A DNA stretch of 16,311 nucleotides from Gammaproteobacteria bacterium UBA6968 (GTDB lineage Bacteria > Pseudomonadota > Gammaproteobacteria > Pseudomonadales > Azotimanducaceae). This document shows positions 7,843-14,680 of this stretch, piece after piece. Every line of letters starts with the position of its first letter. Position 1 is the first letter of the stretch. A program made the position numbers and the translations under genes. The notes below the pieces were generated by a model. The model did not search any database. It was not told the DNA's origin and saw nothing but the letters and a program-made list of their open reading frames with translations. The stretch spans positions 5,028 through 21,338 of the forward strand of contig DJYW01000038.1 of NCBI GenBank assembly GCA_002450255.1, written 5' to 3'.

Positions 7843-8625
7843 TCATATATGGCTAGCTTGACCGCCATCCACTTCGATTGCGGTGCCGTTTATATAGGAA
7901 GCCGCACTGGAGCAGAGAAACACCACCAACGCAGCAACTTCTTCCGACGTACCATAGCGGCCCACTGGCACCGACTTACCGTTATTTTCAATGACCTGCT
8001 CAGCCGAACTACCCGCTGCCGCAGCAATTTCGCCCGCTGCACGCTCCCACATAGCAGTATGGATGAGCCCAGGCAGCACGCTATTTACCAGCACGCCGTC
8101 GCGTCCGTATTTACGCGCGAGGGATTTGCTCATGGAGATCATTGCAGCCTTCGTGGCGCCATAATCGATTAATGCGGCGCCGGGATACTTGCCTGCCGAG
8201 CTAGACATCATGATGACACGACCCCATTTGTTCTTACGCATACTCGGCAAGAGCGCGCGGGTACAGCGCACAGCGGACAACAGGTTCAACTCGTGAAGGT
8301 CGCGCCAATCGTCATCTGACATATACAGGAAGTTACGCGACGGCGAAGCGCCGACATTGTTGATTAAGATATCAACATCTCCACCTGCCTGAACTTTTTC
8401 GAGCAACGCCTCAGTGGACTGCTGATCCCCCAGGTCGGCAATGTGACCAACCGCGCTGACCCCATTTGCGGTGTAGCTCATGAGCGCGTTGACTGCCTCT
8501 TCGTTACGCGCGCAAAACTCTACCTTGGCACCGTGGTCGAGCAGTAGCTTGACGACGGCCGCACCGATTCCTAGGCTTGCGCCGGTAACCAGAGCACGCT
8601 TTCCTGACAGATCTAGATCGAGCAT
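7843..8625 (-). CDS. SDR-family oxidoreductase
   Basis: This is a classical short-chain dehydrogenase/reductase of 260 residues, oxidising or reducing an alcohol/ketone with NAD(P)(H). The Rossmann glycine motif TGASLGIG is at 14-21 and NNVG at 89-92. The catalytic tetrad is N114, S142, Y155 (YGATK) and K159. The C-terminal SYINGTAIEVDGG is the usual family ending. The start at 8625 follows GAGGGGGA and begins MLDLDLSGKRALVTG, the normal place relative to the Rossmann fold. A longer reading from 8682 adds 19 unsupported residues. It is the first gene of the minus-strand catabolic block. FabG-like sequence similarity is expected, but the context argues for catabolism rather than fatty acid synthesis. 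The stop is UGA. Confidence 0.92.
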   Translation of the reverse strand: MLDLDLSGKRALVTGASLGIGAAVVKLLLDHGAKVEFCARNEEAVNALMSYTANGVSAVGHIADLGDQQSTEALLEKVQAGGDVDILINNVGASPSRNFLYMSDDDWRDLHELNLLSAVRCTRALLPSMRKNKWGRVIMMSSSAGKYPGAALIDYGATKAAMISMSKSLARKYGRDGVLVNSVLPGLIHTAMWERAAGEIAAAAGSSAEQVIENNGKSVPVGRYGTSEEVAALVVFLCSSAASYINGTAIEVDGGQASHI

Positions 8626-8968
8626 TTGTTCCCCCTCAAATTGCTGATTTGAACCATATTTTCCGGTAATTACTTTACTCATCCCCGCTGGGAATAACTA
8701 GAGTCAGGAAGCCGCCCAAGTCGGCACCAATTTGGATAAATAGAAATAGACAGGGTTTGATAAAAAAGGGGCAAAGGTAGGGATAGCGGTGGCGATAACG
8801 ACTCAACGCAATTAGTCCTGACATCACCTCAGCCAACCGTTATCAGCGGAACGCAGACAATGGGCCCGGCAACCTGAGTTCATAACGAGCATCGCGGTAT
8901 TCCGGTGATCCTCGCCTGGCCCAATAAATGTCCAGCATCGTTGGTGCCCGGCTTCGCAATTGCTTGAC
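8626..8968. other. Intergenic stretch upstream of the SDR gene
   Basis: These 343 bases lie between the DUF2237 gene and the SDR gene, both on the minus strand. The part nearest 8625 must hold the ribosome binding site and probably the promoter of the SDR block. CGTTAT and ATAACG near 8838-8890 form a short dyad. No coding potential, tRNA or strong terminator was recognised. Confidence 0.4.
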
Positions 8969-9349
8969 TTAGTTAATATCGACGGCGTGCGCTTTGAGTG
9001 TCGCCAGGTCGATAAGCTGCAGAACCTTTGCATTGGTCGAGGTCAGTAGCACCGCTGGCGCACAACCGGCATTGAAAGCCTCCAACCAACGATTAGCGCA
9101 GACGCACCATTGATCGCCGGTTTTCAGCCCAGCGAAACCAAACTCGGGTCGCGGCGTGATGAGGTCGTTACCCTGACTAAGCGAATATTGTAGAAAAGCA
9201 GTATCCACACGGGCGCAGACAAAGTGTTTACCGAAGTCTTCGGAGTCCGCGTCACAGCAACCGGTTCGAAAAAAACCGGTGAGCGGATCCATAGAACAGG
9301 GTTGCAGTGGATCACCGAATACATTGGTTTGTTGGGCTAACGGTTGCAT
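8969..9349 (-). CDS. DUF2237 family protein
   Basis: This 126-residue protein matches the DUF2237 family over its whole length. Family-typical blocks are NVFGDPLQPCSMDPLTGFFR, then TGCCDADSEDFGKHFVCARV, GNDLITPRPEFGF, GLKTGDQWCVCANRWLEA and AGCAPAVLL. It is rich in conserved Cys residues (PC, GCC, VCA, WCVC), which could bind metal or take part in redox chemistry, but the family has no established function. No signal peptide is seen, so it is likely cytoplasmic. The ATG at 9349 starts where the family starts, although the ribosome binding site is weak. It is transcribed away from the selenoprotein gene. Confidence 0.88.
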   Translation of the reverse strand: MQPLAQQTNVFGDPLQPCSMDPLTGFFRTGCCDADSEDFGKHFVCARVDTAFLQYSLSQGNDLITPRPEFGFAGLKTGDQWCVCANRWLEAFNAGCAPAVLLTSTNAKVLQLIDLATLKAHAVDIN

Positions 9350-9428
9350 GGCTCAAATCGTTTTGTTGTTTGTTTTAGCGGCGGGCTTTGGTGCCTTGTC
9401 GTCTAGCTGTCTGCGTTGGGATAGGCAC

Positions 9429-9641
9429 TCACTGACAGCGAATTCGCTGCGTCATAAAACGACCACAATTCTTTTTCCCCGAGTTGTCCGCACTTTCTGT
9501 TGCTTCTGTTCTGACCGTCTGACCTGTCTGATCTAACCGGGCCGCCTCGTCGTGACTGAGGCCAGTATTAGCGCAGCCGGCGCAGGTCGCGCAAAAAAGT
9601 AAGTAGAGGGGAACGATTGGCTTAAATTTGCGCTTTAACAT
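9429..9641 (-). CDS. Possible small lipoprotein, hypothetical
   Basis: A 70-residue reading begins MLKRKFKPIVPLYLLFCATC, a basic start followed by a hydrophobic stretch, and continues AGCANTG. The Cys after C-A-G at residue 23 could be a lipidation site, although the -3 position is Cys rather than the usual Leu. The remainder is hydrophilic (HDEAARLDQTGQTVRTEATE), as in small envelope lipoproteins. No clear ribosome binding site precedes it and no homologue is recognised. It ends 79 bp before the DUF2237 gene on the same strand. It could be a chance reading frame. Confidence 0.35.
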   Translation of the reverse strand: MLKRKFKPIVPLYLLFCATCAGCANTGLSHDEAARLDQTGQTVRTEATESADNSGKKNCGRFMTQRIRCQ

Positions 9642-9679
9642 TTGAGTATATTAGGTAGCGGTGCGTCGCTTTAAGAACT

Positions 9680-9737
9680 ACCCCGGGGCCATAAACTAGC
9701 GGGGAGGGGGAGGAGGGTTCGTCTACGGCCCCGGGGT
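9680..9737. repeat. Inverted repeat ACCCCGGGGCC / GGCCCCGGGGT with a G-rich core
   Basis: ACCCCGGGGCC (9680-9690) and GGCCCCGGGGT (9727-9737) are perfect 11-bp inverted repeats 36 bp apart. Each arm contains the 8-bp palindrome CCCCGGGG, so the element is also a pair of identical dyad sites with centres 48 bp apart. Between them lies a run of G tracts (9701-9717) that could form a quadruplex on the plus strand. The right arm sits just before a TATAAT box. It may be an operator pair or a strong structural element. Confidence 0.6.
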
Positions 9738-9748
9738 GAGCGTATAAT
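9718..9748 (+). promoter_or_regulatory. Candidate promoter of the selenoprotein operon
   Basis: TATAAT at 9743-9748 is a perfect -10 consensus on the coding strand of the downstream redox genes. The -35 region is poor: TTCGTC at 9718-9723 gives a 19-bp spacer, with the palindrome CCCCGGGG inside it. A dyad within a long spacer is the arrangement used by MerR-type activators, but this is only an analogy. A start near 9755 would give a leader of about 240 nt before the ATG at 9995. Confidence 0.35.
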
Positions 9749-9994
9749 CTCTCTCTGACCATAAATGTTGTGTGCTTTATACAAACAATTTTCATCACGC
9801 CAATTTCAGTATTGGACAAATGTTGATCGAACTGTTCGCGAATGCCCCTTGCTGCCTGGCGTCGCGACGGCCGTTCGCTCCTGCTGCGATTACTAGCGAA
9901 ACCCACAGGACGAGTGAGCGAAGCCTCTCTGCCAATTGCTTGTGTCCAGGATCGAAGGTGATACAGTCTCGCAATCGAAGGGGAGATCAACACT
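9749..9994 (+). other. Long leader region before the selenoprotein gene
   Basis: About 245 bases lie between the candidate -10 box and the ATG at 9995. The only clear element is the ribosome binding site AAGGGGAG (9978-9985). An 82-codon reading from 9772 overlaps the gene start but has no ribosome binding site and no recognisable protein character. No riboswitch was recognised. Confidence 0.35.
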
Positions 9995-11161
9995 ATGCAA
10001 CCAACAATGGAAACTCGTAGCTCCGAGGCCGAAAACGGCTGGCGGGACCGCGACGGGTTTGTCGGCCCAATGAAGCCGGGCAACGGACCACGCAGCGATC
10101 CCAAGGGCAACTTTCCAACCGGTCCAGCTGTTGGCACACCGATGCCCGCAGTGATCTCGACTACTGCAGACGGCACTCCTTTTGACTTGCACAAAGATCG
10201 TGGCAATCGAGCCGCTATCTTTATCTTCTATCGCTCTGCCGTATGGTGACCCCCTTGCCGTTCGCAGCTGGTCGAGCTGCAACGAAATATGGCGACGTTC
10301 GACGACGCCAATATCGCGGTTTATGCACTGAGCTACGATGAAGCCGACGCACTGCGCGATTTTCGAGATGCCCATGGCATTACCTTTAAGCTGATTTCTG
10401 ACCCGCACTCCGAGGTGATTTCAGCATTTGGCATTCTCAATACCTTGATTGATGCCAATGATCACCCTTGGTACGGCATCCCCTACCCCGGCACCTTCGT
10501 GCTTGATACAGCAGGAACAATCACGCATAAGTTTTTCGACAACAACCTGGCCGTTCGTGCCGGGCCAGAACAAATGTTGCGCGCACTTTCTGGCAAAGAT
10601 GAGATTGAGGTGGCCGCAACTGCCATTCAAGAAACCACAGTCGCCACGCCTACAAAGACTCAGGCGGTGGCGGTGAACGTTGCGTTTGCCGGCGATAAAT
10701 TGGGGCCGATCGTACAGCGCGATCTGGTGGTTCGCTTTCAGGTCCCGGCAGGCCGTCACGTCTATGCATCGCCAGCTCCAGCCGGTTCGGTCGCTGTTGC
10801 GGTTACATTAGATGACGATCCGCGGGTCGTAGAACGGCCAATGCTGCGACCGGCGAGTGAGCCGCATACGCTAACTGGCACCGGCGAAACTATGCAGGTA
10901 CATAACGGCACATTCGAGCTGCGCTTGCCCGTCACTTTAAATGCGAGCGATCCGAGCATGACCGAATACGAGCTCAGCGGCACGGTGCACTGGCAAGCCT
11001 GTGATAATGATGTTTGCGACATCCCAGCCAGCCAGCGTTTTCAAATTACTGTACCAGTAATTGAAGCGCCAGCGGTCGCACTGGGCAATGCAACTGGCGC
11101 AGCGATCGAACCGAACGCTATGCAACACTTTCAACGCATGTCGCAACGACGTTCCAAGTAA
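9995..11161 (+). CDS. Selenocysteine-containing redoxin fused to a DsbD N-terminal-like domain
   Basis: If the in-frame UGA at 10247-10249 is read as selenocysteine (U85), this is one 388-residue protein. The redoxin (AhpC/TSA, peroxiredoxin-like) domain spans about 46-200. Its active site is FYRSAVW-U-P-P-C88, a UxxC in place of the CxxC of related redoxins, followed by RSQLVELQ. GIPYPGTFVLD (161-171) is a typical redoxin strand. Residues ~222-356 resemble the DsbD N-terminal domain, with a possible redox pair C336/C341 (WQACDNDVC). The peroxiredoxin PxxxTxxC motif is absent, so a thiol/selenol oxidoreductase is likelier than a classical peroxidase. The frame is open on both sides of the UGA, and a SECIS-like hairpin follows. 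The ATG at 9995 has a good AAGGGGAG site. M99 (10289), the start an annotator would pick for the second half, has none. No signal peptide is visible. Alternatives: a pseudogene or a sequencing error in a Cys codon. Confidence 0.8.
10261..10286 (+). promoter_or_regulatory. Candidate bacterial SECIS element
   Basis: GCAGCT (10264-10269) pairs with AGCTGC (10275-10280), leaving a 5-nt loop GGUCG. TTC (10261-10263) pairs with GAA (10284-10286) outside a 3-nt bulge on the 3' side. The hairpin starts 11 nt after the UGA. In E. coli fdhF mRNA the SelB-binding hairpin also starts about 11 nt after the UGA and carries GGUC in its apical loop. The 5'-side bulged U of fdhF is not seen here. The hairpin lies in coding sequence, as bacterial SECIS elements do. 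Confidence 0.7.
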
Positions 11162-11209
11162 CTTCAGCGACGATAGGCCGGTCCAGATCGGGCCCGTCAG
11201 AGGAAGCCC

Positions 11210-12925
11210 ATGATCAACAAAATCAACACTTTCGCCGCTCTCGTTTCGCTGGCCGCAGCCAGCGTGTTCTTAACCATTAGCAGCACGAGCTTCGCTGCGG
11301 ATAAAGCAGACGCTGCGATTAATCCTAAATCAGCTACGCCTCACGCTGTGATGGTACCGGGTAGTGGCACCTACAGCCGCGCTATTTCTACCAACGTAGA
11401 GCAGGCGCAGGCGTTTTTTGACCAGGGCCTGCGCCTGGCGTGGGGCTTTTATTTCCTCGAGGCTATCGCCTCGTATCGAGAGGCCGCAAGACTCGACCCC
11501 GAGCACCCGATGCCCTATTGGGGAATGGCTCATGCGATGGGGCCAAACCCTAATTCTCGTTACGCGAGAATGCCGGACGATCCGCGGGGCGAAGGCCTTG
11601 CTGCGATAAAACAGGCGTTACGACGCATCGACCGCGCAACGCCTATGGAAGCAAAGCTGATCCGTGCGCTGCATGTTTTCTACGACAAAGAGACCACTCC
11701 GGATGCCGCCAAACGAGACCAGGCGTATCTTGCCGCCATGCGGAGTCTGAACCAGGCCTACCCGAATGATCCGGATGTGGCCGCCTTGTACGCCGGCAGC
11801 TATATGTCTATCCGCCGCTGGGACTATTGGGACAGCGAAGGTCAGCCCAAAGGCGAAACCATTCCAGTCGCTGCAGCGCTGGAACACATCATTAATCAGG
11901 ATGTAGCCCACCCAGGGGTTTATCACCTGCATATCCACCTCATCGAAGCGTCGCTGGAGCCGGAGCGTGCCCTGGTCTCTGCCAACGCTTTAGAAGCAAC
12001 CGTACCAATTGCCGGCCACGTCGTTCACATGCCGGCGCATATTTTTGTGCGCGTAGGGGATTACGGCAGGGCGATTGATAACAACGTGCGCTCGCAAGCG
12101 GTAGACCGACAATTCGCCGAGATTTGGGGCGATCTACCGCTGCCCTTTCTTGGCACTTATCCACTGTCACACCGTGGTCATGCCGGTCACGCGTTGGATT
12201 TCGTTCGCTACGCTGCCACCGTACAAGGCAACTATGCCACCGCCAGCGAAGCTGCCTGGCGTATGGCCAACCGCATAACCGGCGATGCCGTACTGTCACG
12301 TGGCGGGCAAAAGCGCGTCTCGGCACCGTGGCTGGTACTAAAAATCTTCGGCAAGTGGGACGACTTGTTGGCGCTAACTCCCGCTCATTCTGGCACTCCT
12401 TATCTGGACGGCATCTGGGCCTACGCCAAGGGTAGTGCCCAGCTTGCTAAAGGGGATTTGCAATCAGCCAAAGCCACGCTTGCAGGACTTAAAGAGATTG
12501 CTAACGCGCCCAATGCAGACGAATACCGCGTCGGTGCAACACCCGCTTCAGCTGTATTGAAACTCGCGGCTTTTGGTTTGGAAGGCGAAGTGCTGATGGC
12601 GGCAGGAAATTTAGAAGGTGCAATCGCCGCATTTCGTGCCGGAGTAGCAATCGAAGACCAAAACAATTACACCGAGCCACCAGACTGGGCTCAGCCAATG
12701 CGCCACTACCTGGGGGCCGCTTTAATAAAAGCCGGTCAACCGGCAGCCGCCGAGTTGGTTTATCGCCGCGACCTGCGTTGGAACCAAAATAACGGCTGGG
12801 GCTTGTATGGCTTATATCAAGCGTTAGCTGATCAAAACAAACATGCCGCTGCCGATGTCGCTTACGAAGAGTGGCAACAAGCCTGGGCTTCTGCCGATGT
12901 CACGCTGATCGCTTCGCACTTTTAG
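11210..12925 (+). CDS. Secreted tetratricopeptide-repeat protein
   Basis: This 571-residue protein starts with a signal peptide (MINKINTFAALVSLAAASVF onward), with likely cleavage after SFA at residue 29, so it should act in the periplasm. TPR-like helical pairs are visible at about 65-105 (AQAFFDQGLRLAWGFYFLEA, EAARLDPEHP) and in the last third (LEGEVLMAAGNLEGAIAAFR, LGAALIKAGQPAAAELVYRR). The middle holds two His-rich blocks: HPGVYHLHIH (234-243) and GHVVHMPAHIF (269-279). These look conserved and could bind metal or haem. The start is preceded by AGAGGAAG. It begins 48 bp after the selenoprotein stop, with no terminator between, so the two are probably one operon and may work together. Its molecular function is not known to me. 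Confidence 0.82.
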   Translation: MINKINTFAALVSLAAASVFLTISSTSFAADKADAAINPKSATPHAVMVPGSGTYSRAISTNVEQAQAFFDQGLRLAWGFYFLEAIASYREAARLDPEHPMPYWGMAHAMGPNPNSRYARMPDDPRGEGLAAIKQALRRIDRATPMEAKLIRALHVFYDKETTPDAAKRDQAYLAAMRSLNQAYPNDPDVAALYAGSYMSIRRWDYWDSEGQPKGETIPVAAALEHIINQDVAHPGVYHLHIHLIEASLEPERALVSANALEATVPIAGHVVHMPAHIFVRVGDYGRAIDNNVRSQAVDRQFAEIWGDLPLPFLGTYPLSHRGHAGHALDFVRYAATVQGNYATASEAAWRMANRITGDAVLSRGGQKRVSAPWLVLKIFGKWDDLLALTPAHSGTPYLDGIWAYAKGSAQLAKGDLQSAKATLAGLKEIANAPNADEYRVGATPASAVLKLAAFGLEGEVLMAAGNLEGAIAAFRAGVAIEDQNNYTEPPDWAQPMRHYLGAALIKAGQPAAAELVYRRDLRWNQNNGWGLYGLYQALADQNKHAAADVAYEEWQQAWASADVTLIASHF

Positions 12926-13090
12926 ACGCCATTACAACAGCGCTTCGCAACTCATCGCTGGTTTCGCACTTGCCGGGGCTGGCGATTCATTATGCTAAGT
13001 CTGACTGGGATTAGAGACGTAAACGGCTAAGCACCCTGCCCTATACCCGCATGCGATCCCCTCTTTTTACTGCCACCGGAGTACGGAATA

Positions 13091-14224
13091 GTGCGTCATT
13101 TATTAATCGCCGCAAAAGCACCAGCTAAAATTCGTTGGCGCCAACTGCTTATTTTCGCCGCCACGTTTTGCTCCGGGTTTGCAAGCGCTGGCACTGCACC
13201 ACACCCAGCGCTGTATTTTCCGACTGAAAACGAAGCCTGGGAAACCGTGTCTCCGGCAGTACTTGGTTGGGACGAAACAAAGCTAAACGCTGCGCTCGAC
13301 TATGCCATGCAGGAACGCTCAGCCGGGATTGTCATTCTGTATCGCGGCAAAATAGCCGCCGAGCGCCATGCGTTACTCAAAACCACCGATGCTACCGGCC
13401 AACTAAGTCGATACGGCTTTGTCGCAAAGCCACCCACGCCGGATGGTCGCTCGCGAGAAGACGTCGCCTCCGTCCAGAAAAGCGTCATCTCAGTCTTGAT
13501 CGGCATCGCCCAACAAAAAGGGCTTATCAATATCGAAAAACCGGTTAGCAAATATTTAGGCGATAACTGGTCAGCGGCATCCAGCGCGGAGGAGCGCGAG
13601 ATAACGGTCGAGCACCTACTCGCCATGAGCAGCGGCCTGAACCTGGCGTTAGCAATGGAACATCCGCCTGGTGAAAAGTGGTTTTACAACACCGCTGCAT
13701 ATGGCTTGCTCGCGACCATCTTGGAGCAAGTCACTGCAAGGCCGCTACAGACATTGAGCGAAAGTTGGCTACTTGGGCCGCTGCAAATGTCTGCATCCCA
13801 TTGGGAAGCGCGCGTCTGGGCAAAAGATCGACCGGAAGCGGTTGCCAACGGCTTCGTCAGCACTGCGCGAGACCTCAGTCGGTTCGGCTTGCTCATGCTC
13901 GCGAAAGGCAGGTGGGGCAAACAACAAATTTTTGCGTTTGACGAATACTTTGTCAGCGGCATCCGCAACGCGAAAAGCGACGACCCAAACTACGGTTATT
14001 TGTGGTGGCTAAACCGGGACGCGAACAACCCCACCGGCGACAAACTCATTGCGACGGCACCTAACGACCTTTATGCAGCCCAAGGCGCGCTGCGCAGAAG
14101 TGTTTTTGTCGCGCCAAGAGCGGGCTTGGTTGTGGTCAGAATTGGTGATCAGCCTGGCGATAAATTCTCGGCCAAGCTATGGCGAAAATTGGCTGAAGCC
14201 ATGCACTTAGACATTGAGCCTTAG
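13091..14224 (+). CDS. Exported serine hydrolase, beta-lactamase/PBP fold
   Basis: This 377-residue protein belongs to the class C beta-lactamase / penicillin-binding-protein-like serine hydrolases (esterases, D-aminopeptidases, low-activity lactamases). The nucleophile motif SxxK is S127-V-Q-K130. The second motif is around Y199 (WFYNTAAYGLL). The usual third motif (H/K-x-G) is replaced by a sequence near AAQGALRRSVFVAP (329-342). A signal peptide with cleavage near ASA-G (residue 33) predicts export. The start is GTG at 13091 with a GGAG-containing site shortly upstream. The gene stands alone, with 165 bp before it and 456 bp after it. The lack of the standard third motif makes antibiotic hydrolysis unlikely; an esterase or peptidase role is more probable. 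The natural substrate is unknown. Confidence 0.86.
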   Translation: MRHLLIAAKAPAKIRWRQLLIFAATFCSGFASAGTAPHPALYFPTENEAWETVSPAVLGWDETKLNAALDYAMQERSAGIVILYRGKIAAERHALLKTTDATGQLSRYGFVAKPPTPDGRSREDVASVQKSVISVLIGIAQQKGLINIEKPVSKYLGDNWSAASSAEEREITVEHLLAMSSGLNLALAMEHPPGEKWFYNTAAYGLLATILEQVTARPLQTLSESWLLGPLQMSASHWEARVWAKDRPEAVANGFVSTARDLSRFGLLMLAKGRWGKQQIFAFDEYFVSGIRNAKSDDPNYGYLWWLNRDANNPTGDKLIATAPNDLYAAQGALRRSVFVAPRAGLVVVRIGDQPGDKFSAKLWRKLAEAMHLDIEP

Positions 14225-14680
14225 TTTTGTTGGCCGCTCTGTCGGCATTTGTGCAGGCCTACCGGATCTTTAGCTAACCTTACACGAACCGTTAGAAAAG
14301 AACGCCACGGGAACTCGGTGCGCGCAAGACCACAGTCCTCCGTAATTGGCTCGAGTCGTTGGCGAATCCACCCACCGATAAGCAATAGGTTTCATGTTTC
14401 TACAGCCCAATAAACGAGCCTTTGCCAAAAGCCAGGCGCAAGCGTAAGAACGCTTCGCGCGCCCAACAATTTGGTCAAGGTTCGGCTTATTTTGTCGGCC
14501 TTAGCTGAAAGTCGAAGGGTTTAATAGAAGGGCATTGCCTGGCTTGCCAATACCATCGCCGCATCCTGCCAGTTAACCGCATTTTCTAAACTCACAGGTT
14601 TAGGATTGCAGGGTATAGGCCGCCGGGAAGATAATTTGGTACGCTCGTTACCCTAAACGAGGGGACAATAGGGGCCGGCT
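14225..14680. other. Non-coding gap, content not recognised
   Basis: This 456-bp stretch between the serine hydrolase and the GMC oxidoreductase has no open frame with protein character, no tRNA-like fold and no clear gene remnant. Its right end must hold the promoter of the GMC gene. A TTGGTA (about 14635) could be part of it, but no matching -10 box is convincing. Confidence 0.4.

Noticed and set aside
8824..9033. Minus-strand open frame upstream of the SDR gene.
   Set aside because: It overlaps the end of the DUF2237 gene in another frame and shows no recognisable protein features.
9279..9536. Plus-strand open frame with a hydrophobic stretch.
   Set aside because: It is antisense to the DUF2237 gene and the possible lipoprotein, lacks a start signal, and has a tail that looks random.
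9772..10020. Small open frame overlapping the selenoprotein start.
   Set aside because: It has no ribosome binding site and no protein-like composition. It is likely a chance reading of the leader.
9995..10249. A short 84-residue protein ending at the UGA.
   Set aside because: It would end one residue before the redox motif. The downstream frame continues the same fold without a shift, so this is at most a by-product of failed selenocysteine insertion.
10247..10249. UGA reassigned to Trp or Gly genome-wide.
   Set aside because: UGA ends the TauD-like, cupin and SDR genes in this window at the expected family lengths.
10289..11161. A separate gene starting at the ATG at 10289.
   Set aside because: It would start inside the redoxin fold, with no ribosome binding site, and lacks the active-site strand. 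Readthrough from 9995 explains it better.
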